Of a DNA stretch of 64,000 bases, positions 17,615 to 25,996 are shown in pieces. Under the pieces are notes generated by a model. It made no database searches. It saw only the letters and a program-made list of their open reading frames with translations, and was not told where the DNA came from. The stretch is from Streptomyces sp. PTY087I2 (GTDB lineage Bacteria; Actinomycetota; Actinomycetes; Streptomycetales; Streptomycetaceae): positions 310,001 through 374,000 of the forward strand of contig NZ_LZRD01000001.1 of assembly GCF_001687325.1 (NCBI RefSeq), written 5' to 3'. A program made the translations under genes and the position numbers. Numbering within the stretch: position 1 is the stretch's first letter; each line of letters starts with the position of its first letter.

Positions 17615-18172
17615 ATGAACGAAGTCGCCGACATCGAAGCCCTGGCCCGGTCCCGCCTGCGCAGCATGCGCATCACCCTCGGGTATTCCCTCGATGAACT
17701 GGCCGAACGCACCAACCTCAGCCCGTCAACCATCAGCCGTGTGGAGACTGGAAAGCGCACGCTGAGTCTCGATGTGCTCGTTCCGCTGGCCAACGCCCTT
17801 CAGCTGAGTCTCGGCGCACTCTTCGAGGTGCCCGCCGATGACGACGTCGTCATTCGTCCGGTCGCACACAGCAGCGGCACATGGACGACATGGCCGCTGA
17901 GCCGTCCGGACGGGCGTACGGTCGCGGTGAAGATCCGCCTTGAGCCGTCCCAGGAGTCGCCCGGCCGGCGGGTGCACCCAGGTCATGACTGGTTCCTCGT
18001 ACTGGAAGGGTGCGTACGGCTGTGGCTGGGAGACCGGCGTATCGATGTCGCCACAGGAGAGGCAGCGGAGTTCGCGACGATGGTCCCGCACGCGATCACC
18101 GCCCTGGACGGCCCGGCCGAGCTGATCATGGTCTTCGACCGTGCCGGACAGCGTGCCCATGTACATCAGTAA
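17615..18172 (+). CDS. XRE-family regulator with C-terminal cupin domain
   Basis: This 185-aa regulator has an N-terminal helix-turn-helix (LRSMRITLGYSLDELAERTNLSPSTISRVETGKRTLS, residues 12-50) and a C-terminal cupin barrel (VHPGHDWFLVLEG... and ...MVPHAITAL). The cupin His/Glu positions suggest ligand or metal sensing. The ATG at 17615 lies 75 bp from the divergent flavoprotein-methyltransferase start, so the shared promoter is the likely target. No Zur box is seen here. Confidence 0.9.
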   Translation: MNEVADIEALARSRLRSMRITLGYSLDELAERTNLSPSTISRVETGKRTLSLDVLVPLANALQLSLGALFEVPADDDVVIRPVAHSSGTWTTWPLSRPDGRTVAVKIRLEPSQESPGRRVHPGHDWFLVLEGCVRLWLGDRRIDVATGEAAEFATMVPHAITALDGPAELIMVFDRAGQRAHVHQ

Positions 18173-18454
18173 CTCGACGCCCCTTGGAAATGCCCGGCAA
18201 CCCCGAGGGCTATGGGGCAGGTCGGGCCGGACTACAGCGCGCAGCGGCGGGACCACGATCACCTCGCGCGACCGCGGGGTCGTTGACCAGACTGAGCCAG
18301 ACGGGCCGACCCCCATTGCGGCGGCCTTCGGTGGGGGCTGGACGACGATGACGTTGACGCGTTCGCGGGCGTCGAGGCAGTCGTTGGCGCGTATGGTCCA
18401 GGCGCCCTGAGGACCGACGGAGGACGTGGAGCGATACGGCGGATGCGTTGGCAC
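18173..18454. other. intergenic stretch, no gene seen
   Basis: No reading frame in this stretch has a recognisable product or a good start. It separates the XRE-cupin gene from the 3' end of the P-type ATPase remnant. Confidence 0.4.
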
Positions 18455-18464
18455 TCACGCAGTG

Positions 18465-18775
18465 TCATTGGTCAGGCGGGGCCGGGCGGCTTCGCGCAGC
18501 AGGCGCAGGCCGTTGAGGCCGACGATGACAGTGGAGTCCTCGTGCCCAGCGAACTGAGCCGGCCCTGCCCAGCGCGTTACCGGAGTGCGCGGCGGCAAGG
18601 GCGGGGGCGTCGTTGACGCCGTCGCCGACCACCAGCACCCGCCGTCCTTCCGCCTCCCACGCCTTGACCGCGGCGACCTTGTCCTGGGGGAGGAGTCGGG
18701 CGCGGACGTCGGTGATGCCGACCTGGGCGGCCAGGTACCGGGCCGCGCGCTCGTTGTCGCCGGTAAGCAATCACA
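18465..18775 (-). pseudogene. heavy-metal P-type ATPase fragment
   Basis: The minus-strand translation shows the HAD-domain signatures of a ZntA/CadA-type P1B ATPase: MLTGDNERAARYLAAQVGI, LLPQDKVAAVKAWE, then VVGDGVNDAPALAAAHSG. The frame then shifts, and HEDSTVIVGLNGLRLLREA is read in another frame. Only the C-terminal third remains, with no transmembrane region, phosphorylation DKTGT or start. A metal efflux pump gene once stood here; loss of an efflux pump is interesting beside a metal uptake island. Confidence 0.8.
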
Positions 18776-18965
18776 TTTGGAAGGCCAAACACCTTCCACG
18801 TACCGGTCCTTCGGGCAGAATGCCCGTGGCCGCAGCGGACGGAAAATTTGAGTGCTTCGGCGGCGATATCCTGGAGGCGGGCGTCACACGCCCTCCTCCT
18901 GAGCGTCGAAGAGGTGGGCCTCTAAACCGGTCGGTCGCCGAACCACCTTGGGAGGACTCAGCGCC

Positions 18966-19412
18966 ATGCCATATCTGCTGCTGCCGCCGCATCCCATGTC
19001 CGTGAGCGCCGCTAGGCGATGGGCGGCCCCGCTGCTGCCGGCCGACGTCCGCGACCCGGTCGTACTCGCCGTCTCCGAGCTGGTGACGAACGCGGTTGTC
19101 GCCGACGAGGCCATCGCCGCAACTGACGACAACGAAGTGGAGCTGATCGTCGACCCGTCGTACGGTCACGTTGTGCTTGCCGTCACCGACGCCAGCGACC
19201 GGCCCCTTCCCCCAAGCCCCGCCCGTGTCCCCGGCTACGAGGACGGCGGCCGCGGTCTGCTCCTACTGGACATCCCGGCCGACGACCACGGATGGGTCCC
19301 GCGCCCGTGCGGCGGGAAGTGCGTCTGGGCCCGGCTCCGATGCCCCCCCTGCGCACTTGCCCGTCATACCTCAGCGGCTGAAGTGCACGGACGCTGCCTA
19401 ATGCTCGAGTGA
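18966..19412 (+). CDS. RsbW-like ATP-binding regulatory protein
   Basis: This 148-aa protein is of the HATPase_c anti-sigma-factor kinase-like family that is abundant in Streptomyces. The N box is AVSELVTNAVVAD near residue 37 and the G box is YEDGGRGLLLLD near residue 90. The ATG at 18966 follows GGGAGGA. Such proteins bind or phosphorylate anti-sigma antagonists; the partner is not encoded nearby. No specific link to zinc is visible. Confidence 0.8.
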   Translation: MPYLLLPPHPMSVSAARRWAAPLLPADVRDPVVLAVSELVTNAVVADEAIAATDDNEVELIVDPSYGHVVLAVTDASDRPLPPSPARVPGYEDGGRGLLLLDIPADDHGWVPRPCGGKCVWARLRCPPCALARHTSAAEVHGRCLMLE

Positions 19413-19773
19413 CCTCGGGGGCGTGCTGCCGGAGCCCGGGTGGCGTCGATGGCAACCCCGAGGTGGCCCAGCGCAAGAGCGCGGAGAGCGGGCCGGGTCG
19501 ACGAAAAGGGAAGGCGGCGCGCTGGAACCGGACCTTGGCACCGGGCTCATTGTCCCGCAGAAGTGCCGGACCCACACTCCTGGGCGGCCACGGGAAACGA
19601 CGTCGAGCACCGGCACATACACGCCCGTGCCGAGCACACCTTCGCCCGCGCGTCGTCCAACCCGTCGCCACCATGCGCAACCTCGCCATAGCACCGTGAA
19701 CTCCCAGGTCAACACCACCTGGGTCTTCTGCACCGGCTCGCGGGTGCGCTGCAGCCTTCTCCGGCATGAAACG
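19413..19773. other. intergenic stretch, possible decayed minus-strand ORF
   Basis: No gene is supported. A minus-strand frame reads QVVLTWEFTVLWRG and continues into low-complexity Arg-rich sequence, without a start or a family I recognise; it could be a degenerate mobile-element fragment. Confidence 0.3.
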
Positions 19774-20454
19774 ATGAACGCCATGACACAGGAGGCGAAC
19801 GCACAGGGGCGCTACGGTCGGCGTCGACCCCGACCAGGCCTGACGCCCGAGTCCGTAGTGGCAGCCGGCCGAGCGCTCATCGAGCGAGAGGGACTGGACG
19901 CGCTGACCATGCGAGGAGTCGCACGAGAACTCGACACTGCGGCCACCTCCCTCTACCGGCACGTAGCCGATCGCGAGGCCCTCCTGGTGGCGATTCTGGA
20001 GCAGGTGGCGTCTGGCCTGCCAGTCGAGGTGCGAGGAGAAGCACCCCAAGAACGGCTGCTGGAACGCCTGGTCGAAGCCCACGACTATATGGCCCACCAT
20101 GTCTGGGTACTGCACGTTCTCATCCGCGGTGAACTCGTCGCCGAAACGGCCTTTCACTTCGCCGAAGCCTGTGTAGCCGACTTCATCGCCGCCGGCCTCT
20201 CTGCGAGGGAAGCTCTCAGCGCGTTTCAAGCCTGCTGGCACCTCATCCTTGGTGAGCTGCTGGCACAGCACCCACTCACTCCTCCACAACCACCTACCCA
20301 GCGCAAGGAGGCGGTGAGACGGATTGACGCGTATCGCTTCCCCTCCCTGGCAGCTGCCGCAACTGCTGCCAACGGGAATGCGCGGGACGAGTTCGCGGAG
20401 ACAGTCAAGCCTCTCCTGACCGCGCTGATCAGCAACAGCGGCACACCGGCTTGA
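19774..20454 (+). CDS. TetR/AcrR-family transcriptional regulator
   Basis: This 226-aa regulator has an N-terminal HTH (ESVVAAGRALIEREGLDALTMRGVARELDTAATSLYRHV..., residues about 27-70) and an all-helical ligand domain. The start could be ATG 19774 or ATG 19783. It lies just upstream of the Zur-box-headed methyltransferase gene on the same strand, 190 bp apart. It may be a pathway-level regulator of the metallophore cluster, but its targets and ligand cannot be read from the sequence. Confidence 0.87.
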   Translation: MNAMTQEANAQGRYGRRRPRPGLTPESVVAAGRALIEREGLDALTMRGVARELDTAATSLYRHVADREALLVAILEQVASGLPVEVRGEAPQERLLERLVEAHDYMAHHVWVLHVLIRGELVAETAFHFAEACVADFIAAGLSAREALSAFQACWHLILGELLAQHPLTPPQPPTQRKEAVRRIDAYRFPSLAAAATAANGNARDEFAETVKPLLTALISNSGTPA

Positions 20455-20491
20455 CCGCTGCCTCCAAGAGTCGGCCGCGCCCATCTGTTGA

Positions 20492-20506
20492 TGATTATCA
20501 TTTTCG
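20492..20506. promoter_or_regulatory. Zur box before methyltransferase gene
   Basis: TGATTATCATTTTCG fits the Zur operator; with the flanking TTGATGA it forms an extended repeat. It lies about 140 bp before the methyltransferase start at 20648 and marks the left edge of the metallophore cluster. Confidence 0.75.
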
Positions 20507-20647
20507 CTCTAGGATGGGCTGCAGGGTTGAGACGCTCGCCCCGCTGCGAATTCGCCAGGCAGACTCGAATAAGTACAGCCCTTGTGTGCGGCACCGGGCC
20601 TCTCCCTCGACAAGCCTGCCGAAATCCTCGGGTCTTCTGGAGACGAC

Positions 20648-21391
20648 ATGCACGCGAACACTGGGCAGCACTTCTACGACAGGACAGCTGAGTACGTGGC
20701 TCTCCTGCTTCCGGGCGCATGGAAGGATCTCGGTCCAGCCCTCGGCCGAGCACTCGATGGCACTGACACCACAGCAGGCCCCATAGTGGACATCGGCGCC
20801 GGCACCGGTGGAGGCACCGTCACCATAGCCACTGCCCTCCCGACGGCCGAGATCCTCGCGGTGGAGCCCCATCCTTCCTTGCGTACCGCGCTGCTGGCCA
20901 GGACCGTCGCCGATCGCGACCTGGCCACTCGCGTCACGGTGCTGGATGAGGACATCCTGTCGGCGCCCTTGCCCGAACAGGTTTCGGGGTTCGTGGCGAT
21001 GAACGTCATCGGGCACCTGACACCCGATGAGCGCGGCGCCCTCTGGGCCCTGCTGGCTCGACACCTGGCTCCGCGTGGCCGGGCCGTACTGAATATTTAC
21101 CCGCCGACCCGGCCGGAAGCCGTCCCCTCGACGCCGATGGATGAGGTGAAGGTCGGGCGCCGCGTCTATGCTGCATCCGCCTCAGCCGAGCCCTCCGGCG
21201 AGAGTTCCGTGACGTGGAGTATGACGTACAGAGTCACGGAGAACGGCACTACGCTCAATGAGTTCACCGCCTCCGATCTGTGGCACGTATTCACCACCGA
21301 CCAGTTGTCGGCAGAACTCCAGGCACACGGTCTGGTGGTCTCCTCAGTGGACGCGGCCCACGGGTTGCACACCATCACTCGCCAGAAGTAG
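20648..21391 (+). CDS. class I SAM-dependent methyltransferase (metallophore cluster)
   Basis: This 247-aa methyltransferase has motif I IVDIGAGTGGGTV near residue 42, followed by ILAVEPHPSLRTALLAR and a motif IV region with MNVIGHLTPDERGALWALLA. It is a clear paralogue of the methyltransferase at 28045 and of the C-terminal domain of the reductase at 31000, sharing the GHLTxxERxxLW and VTVxxE patterns. The ATG at 20648 is preceded by TGGAGACG. Its Zur-like promoter ties it to the metallophore. The acceptor (O or N on a thiazolidine or phenol) is not known. Confidence 0.82.
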   Translation: MHANTGQHFYDRTAEYVALLLPGAWKDLGPALGRALDGTDTTAGPIVDIGAGTGGGTVTIATALPTAEILAVEPHPSLRTALLARTVADRDLATRVTVLDEDILSAPLPEQVSGFVAMNVIGHLTPDERGALWALLARHLAPRGRAVLNIYPPTRPEAVPSTPMDEVKVGRRVYAASASAEPSGESSVTWSMTYRVTENGTTLNEFTASDLWHVFTTDQLSAELQAHGLVVSSVDAAHGLHTITRQK

Positions 21392-21469
21392 AACTGACGA
21401 ACTGGTGCACGGTTGGCGGTGAGACGCCGAGGCCCACGCGCTTCACTGCCTACCGTGCACGAGACTTCG

Positions 21470-23224
21470 TCACGCTGAGGCGCTGTTCACCTTCCACCGG
21501 CGTACACCGGTTTGAGCCTTCCACATGTCCGCGTACCGGCCTCCAGACTGCAGCAGCTCGTCGTGGCCACCTCTCTCCACGATTCTGCCGTCGTCGACTA
21601 CGAGAATCTGGTCCGCTCGTACCACGGTCGACAGGCGGTGCGCGATGACCAGCACGGTCTTGTCCGCGACAAGTGCGTCGATGGCTTCCTGAACGGCGAC
21701 TTCGCTCTCGCTGTCCAGCGCGGCAGTTGGTTCGTCGAGCAGTACGATCGGAGCGTCCTTCAGTATGGCCCTGGCGATGGAGATCCGCTGGCGCTCGCCC
21801 CCGGAGAGGGCGCCCCCAATCTCGCCCACTCTCGTCTCGTAGCCGTGCGGAAGTCTCGTGACGAAGCCGTGCACATTCGCCGCACGGGCCGCGGCCTCCA
21901 CCTCTGCGTCCGAGGCGTCGGGGCGAGCCATGGCGATGTTGGCTCGGATCGTGTCGTCGAAGAGATAGACGTCCTGGAAGACGACGGCGACGGACCGGTA
22001 GATTTCCTTGGGGTCGACGTCCCTGAGGTTTCTTCCCCCTATGAGCACGGCGCCGGATTCCGGGTCGGCGTATCGGGTAATGAGCCTTGAGATCGTGGTC
22101 TTGCCTGAGCCCGAGGGACCCACAAGCGCCGTCAGCGACCGCGCGGGCGACCTGAAGGAAGCGTCGTTCAGGACAGGTTCGGCAGCTGCTGCGTGGTAGT
22201 GAAAGGTGACGTCCCGGAACTCGATGTCGAAGCGATCGAGGCGGGCCTCCGGGTCACCGACCGGTAGAGGCTCGCTGTCCATCACCTCAGCGATGCGCTC
22301 CAATGACGCGTCCGCCAGATCGAAGACTGCGATCATGGACGCCACATTGGCGAGCGGCTCGGCAAGCTTCACTGCGGCCACCGTCAGGGCCACGAGAAGC
22401 GGCGCGGACATGTCGGCCTTGAGCACGAGCGACGCGCCCACGGCCACCGCTGCGACGATGGCCACCTGCATAGCTGTCGTCGCGACAATGCTCGGCAGCG
22501 TGAGCGACTTCTGCGTATCGCTCATGACATGCGTCTGCCGCTTCAACGCGTGCTCCAGACGCTTGGATGACGGGCCCGCCTGCCCTGTCGCCCGCAGCAC
22601 CGGCAGCCCCTGGACGTACTCGACAATCCTCGAAGCGGTTTCCGCGTCGGTGGTGTTGACTAGCCTGAGTCCTTCTCCCGAGCGCCGCTGGATTCTGCGG
22701 ACGAACGGCACTGCGGCCGGGAGGGTCACCAGGAGCACCAGGCCGATGCGCCAGTCCACTACCAGGAGCACACCGACAAGAACCACCGGTACGACTGCGG
22801 CTTGGACGAAGAGGAAGGCAACCTGGGAGGCTCCCATCGAAGCAGTCGCGACGTTCCCCCCTACCAGTGCCCCGAGATCGCCGGCCGCACGTTGTTCCAG
22901 GTCACGCAGCGGCATGGCGCGAAGCTTCTCACCCAGCCCAAGCCTCAGATCGGACATCACCCGCGCCCACTCTTCGTAGTGGAAACGCAGCTCGGACAGA
23001 CGACAGACCGCTTCGACAGCGTAGAGGGCGCCGAATGCCGCGAACCAGGACCACGCCGCAGTCCTGTCCACCTCGGGCTGGGCCAGTTCGTTGATGAGAC
23101 CAATCAGCACGCCATAGGCGGCCGCCTGGGCGACCGATCCGACGACGGACGCTCTCAGGGCGGCAAAGAACTGTCGCCCTCGTGATCCGGCAGCGAGCAT
23201 CATCAGTCGAACGAGGCGCTTCAT
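21470..23224 (-). CDS. ABC transporter, YbtQ/IrtB-like half-transporter
   Basis: This 584-aa half-transporter has an N-terminal six-helix transmembrane domain (about 20-310) and a C-terminal ATPase with Walker A GPSGSGKTT near residue 375, signature LSGGERQR and Walker B IVLLDEPTAALD. It is translationally coupled (ATGA) to the preceding half-transporter gene, so they form a heterodimer. Pairs like this (YbtP/YbtQ, IrtA/IrtB) move siderophores and, although built like exporters, often import the metal-loaded form. The ATG at 23224 was chosen for the overlap. A metallophore substrate is inferred from the cluster. Confidence 0.87.
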   Translation of the reverse strand: MKRLVRLMMLAAGSRGRQFFAALRASVVGSVAQAAAYGVLIGLINELAQPEVDRTAAWSWFAAFGALYAVEAVCRLSELRFHYEEWARVMSDLRLGLGEKLRAMPLRDLEQRAAGDLGALVGGNVATASMGASQVAFLFVQAAVVPVVLVGVLLVVDWRIGLVLLVTLPAAVPFVRRIQRRSGEGLRLVNTTDAETASRIVEYVQGLPVLRATGQAGPSSKRLEHALKRQTHVMSDTQKSLTLPSIVATTAMQVAIVAAVAVGASLVLKADMSAPLLVALTVAAVKLAEPLANVASMIAVFDLADASLERIAEVMDSEPLPVGDPEARLDRFDIEFRDVTFHYHAAAAEPVLNDASFRSPARSLTALVGPSGSGKTTISRLITRYADPESGAVLIGGRNLRDVDPKEIYRSVAVVFQDVYLFDDTIRANIAMARPDASDAEVEAAARAANVHGFVTRLPHGYETRVGEIGGALSGGERQRISIARAILKDAPIVLLDEPTAALDSESEVAVQEAIDALVADKTVLVIAHRLSTVVRADQILVVDDGRIVERGGHDELLQSGGRYADMWKAQTGVRRWKVNSASA

Positions 23225-25083
23225 ATCGGTATCTCCGTGGTCTTGTCGGCGGAGGAGGCGACCGGTCGGTGGCTGTCCAGGCCCCACTCGTCGGCCCGGA
23301 TGTGCTGTCGCCACATCGCCGCGTATCGTCCGTCGGTTCGCAGGAGTGCGTCATGCGTGCCACTCTCGGCCACCCGCCCCCGCTCCAGGACGACGATCTG
23401 ATCAGCGTCGACAATCGAGTTCAGCCGATGCGCGATCACAACGACAGTACGGTTCCGCGTCAGTTCGGCCAGGCCGCGCTGGATAGCCGCTTCGTTTTCC
23501 GGGTCGGCGAAAGCTGTCGCCTCGTCCAGCACGATGATCGGGGAGTCAGCGAGTAGCGCCCGCGCGATGGTGATCCGCTGGCGTTGGCCCCCGGAAAGCA
23601 GGCTGCCTCGTTCGCCGACCCGCGTGGTGTACCCGTCGGGAAGCTCGGTGCGGATGAACTCGTCTGCTTGAGCAGCCCGAGCAGCTGCTTCCACCTCTTC
23701 ATCGGTGGCATCCGGCCGGGAAAGCCTGATGTTCTCCGCCACGGTGTCGTCGAGGAGAAACGGTTCCTGGAAAACCATGCCCACGTGCTTCAGGAGCATC
23801 TCCGAGCTGATGTCTCGAACGTCGACACCACCGACGCTCACAGATCCGGCGTCCACGTCCCAGAACCGGGGAACAAGTCGCGCGATCGTCGACTTGCCGG
23901 ATCCTGATACGCCGACGAGCGCGCATACCGTGCCGGCGGGGACGTGCAGGTCCACTCCGTCCAAGGCCTTACGAGGGTTCGGTCCGTCACTGTCGTAGGA
24001 GAAGACGACATTGGAGAAGACGACGGATCCGTCGACCGGTCGCTGCGGCGCCTTCGCCTCAGGCAGCGGCCGTAGGGCGAGGATCTCGTTGATTCGCACC
24101 GCACCGGCGCGGGACTCGGTGATGAAGTTACTGAGGTACATCAGGGGGACCACCGACTCGATCGGCATGGTGCCGAGCAGCACCGCCAGGACAAGGCTCA
24201 TGATCGACATGGAGCCGGTGGAGACAAGCCACGTACCGACCGCGAGGACGATGACCAACGTGGGCAGGGGGGTCATCGCCGCACGCGTCAGCACTCCGGC
24301 GGTCTTCCCCTGGCGCTGCCATAGTTCAGTGGCCCGGTTGAAGTTCTCCACCCTCTCCGCGAAGCGCGCGAAGGAGGTGGTTCCATCGTCGAAGGTACGG
24401 ACAACCGGCATGCCCTGGACGAACTCGACCACTGCCTCGTTGACGGCCTCATTCGCTTCGTCATAGGCGCGGCGATGTTCCGCATAGTCGCGGGTGACCA
24501 GGCTGAAGCCGATCGCCACGGCAGGAACCACCGCGAGAACCGCGAGCAGAAGTCGCCAGTCCACGAACGCTAGCGCGACGAGGGCCGCGACCGGCTGGGC
24601 CAGCCCGGCTCCGACCATCGGCGTCGCGTCGGCGACAGCGGAGTGCAGAGCCCTCACATCGTCCTGGACGATCTTCTTCAAGGCGCCGGAACCCAGGGAT
24701 TGGACCCGGCCCAAGGGTACGACAGCGAGGTGCTTCGCCAGGTCACCTCGAAGGGTGGCCTCCAGCGAGAAGGAGGCCAGGTGAGAAAGGTCGAACGCCC
24801 ACTTCCTCAGGGCGAACCGGCCGATCATGGCGAGGCCGGCGAAGATCAGCAACCAGGCGATCGCAGCACTCGAAGGCTCCCCTCTGAACAACTCCTCAAG
24901 TGCAAGCCCCACCAGTACGAGACCCACAACGCCTAGTACACCCGCGGCCGCGCCCACAGCGAGAGCGAGGATCAGCCGGCCACGAACGCTACCGAGCAGG
25001 GACATCAGGGGATCTCGGCTGCCCGGTCGTTTCTCCCCCGACTCGGTCGATTGAGGATCCGTGAGGGATCTCGCTTGCACCAT
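23221..25083 (-). CDS. ABC transporter, YbtP/IrtA-like half-transporter
   Basis: This 620-aa half-transporter has a transmembrane domain (about 35-340) and an ATPase with Walker A GVSGSGKST near residue 405, signature LLSGGQRQR, and Walker B IIVLDEATAFADPENE. The ATAFADPENE sequence is a hallmark of the siderophore YbtP/IrtA group rather than of multidrug pumps. The ATG at 25083 has an excellent RBS (AAGGAGGAG). It heads a two-gene operon with the downstream half-transporter. A palindrome at 25158 sits in its promoter region. Confidence 0.87.
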   Translation of the reverse strand: MVQARSLTDPQSTESGEKRPGSRDPLMSLLGSVRGRLILALAVGAAAGVLGVVGLVLVGLALEELFRGEPSSAAIAWLLIFAGLAMIGRFALRKWAFDLSHLASFSLEATLRGDLAKHLAVVPLGRVQSLGSGALKKIVQDDVRALHSAVADATPMVGAGLAQPVAALVALAFVDWRLLLAVLAVVPAVAIGFSLVTRDYAEHRRAYDEANEAVNEAVVEFVQGMPVVRTFDDGTTSFARFAERVENFNRATELWQRQGKTAGVLTRAAMTPLPTLVIVLAVGTWLVSTGSMSIMSLVLAVLLGTMPIESVVPLMYLSNFITESRAGAVRINEILALRPLPEAKAPQRPVDGSVVFSNVVFSYDSDGPNPRKALDGVDLHVPAGTVCALVGVSGSGKSTIARLVPRFWDVDAGSVSVGGVDVRDISSEMLLKHVGMVFQEPFLLDDTVAENIRLSRPDATDEEVEAAARAAQADEFIRTELPDGYTTRVGERGSLLSGGQRQRITIARALLADSPIIVLDEATAFADPENEAAIQRGLAELTRNRTVVVIAHRLNSIVDADQIVVLERGRVAESGTHDALLRTDGRYAAMWRQHIRADEWGLDSHRPVASSADKTTEIPI

Positions 25084-25157
25084 GTCTCCTCCTTGCCATT
25101 GATGGCTCAGGCCGCGCCGCGGCACGCCAAGGGTTCGCAGCCGTACGCCGACCCCTA

Positions 25158-25173
25158 ATAAGGGTGACCTTAT
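25158..25173. promoter_or_regulatory. palindromic operator candidate upstream of ABC pair
   Basis: ATAAGGGTGACCTTAT is an inverted repeat with 6-bp arms and a 4-bp centre, 75 bp before the half-transporter ATG. It resembles one half of the IdeR/DmdR iron box (TTAGGCTAACCTAA) more than the Zur box. The stretch 25084-25374 otherwise holds no gene. Confidence 0.4.
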
Positions 25174-25374
25174 GCGAACACTGTACGCGTCTGCTGTGCT
25201 GGGCCGTTAAGAGTCGGTGGGGGCGGAGGACTCACGTCCCCGTAGCTACGCCGCACCTGAAACTCGCGGGTAGCCGTGACATCGTTCCGTGCAGCTCCCT
25301 CCACACGGCTGCCCGCCTGATGGGCCAAAGTTCGACACTCACGTCTGGGAGCGACAGGCCATCTCTCACCCTGC

Positions 25375-25818
25375 TCAATCACTGTCAGGATTGAGCGCCG
25401 TCGTACACCCTGAGCACGTGCCCGTCGCACTCACCGCGTGCCGCACGTCCAGGAACCCGTAGCGCTGCCCGAGGGTTTCGACCCATGCCTCAAACTCTGC
25501 CGAGGCGAAAAGTACGCCGTGGCCACATTCCCTGCACGTGAGGTGGTGGGCGTGAACTTGCGGCAGATGCCGGTAGGCGCGAGCTCCCCCGTCTTGCCGA
25601 ACCGCCTCCAGCAGCCCCTCACGCTCGGCCCTGGCAAGAGCCCGGTAGACCGTTGTGAGCCCGATAGTGTTGCCGCTCCGCACCATGGTTGCGTGCAGCT
25701 CGGAGGCGGTGAGGAAGCCGGCGTTCTCCTTGAGTGCCGCAATGACATCGGCCCGTCGCTCAGCAACGCGCTCTCGTCCGCGCCGTCGGCGTTGCGGTTT
25801 CGGCCTCACCCGTCTCAC
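25375..25818 (-). CDS. Fur/Zur-family metal-dependent regulator
   Basis: This is a 147-aa Fur-superfamily repressor. The DNA-binding helix region is GFLTASELHATMVRSGNTIGLTTVYRALARAEREG (about 34-68). The dimerisation domain carries the metal-site sequence VHAHHLTCRECGH and the second structural cysteine pair CSGC near the C-terminus. The layout (HAHHLxCRxCG ... CxxC) matches Zur. The N-terminus is unusually Arg-rich (RRVRPKPQRRRRGRERVAERR). It lies inside the metallophore cluster rather than in the usual zur locus, so it is probably a cluster-specific Zur paralogue. Its target could be the ten Zur-like boxes or only a subset. Confidence 0.85.
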   Translation of the reverse strand: MRRVRPKPQRRRRGRERVAERRADVIAALKENAGFLTASELHATMVRSGNTIGLTTVYRALARAEREGLLEAVRQDGGARAYRHLPQVHAHHLTCRECGHGVLFASAEFEAWVETLGQRYGFLDVRHAVSATGTCSGCTTALNPDSD

Positions 25819-25996
25819 TGTCTCAACTCCCCCGCCGCTACCGGAAGATCACTCCCCGGGCCCACCTGTTGATCGACGCACGATCCCGTGTAAGCAGCCG
25901 GGCCGATGCGACTGAGGCAAGAGCCGGTTCCGGGTTCCACCACCGCTGGCCGTGATCCGAGAACTGGCGGTTCGGGTGGGCAAACTCCAGCCATCT

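Noticed and set aside
19409-19784. Possible transposase fragment on the minus strand
   Set aside because: The LTWEFTVLW stretch was suggestive, but no catalytic motif, terminal repeats or target duplication could be seen.
25158-25173. Reading this palindrome as another Zur box
   Set aside because: It lacks the TGA...TCA ends and the AT-rich centre seen in the other ten sites, so it is listed only as an undefined operator.
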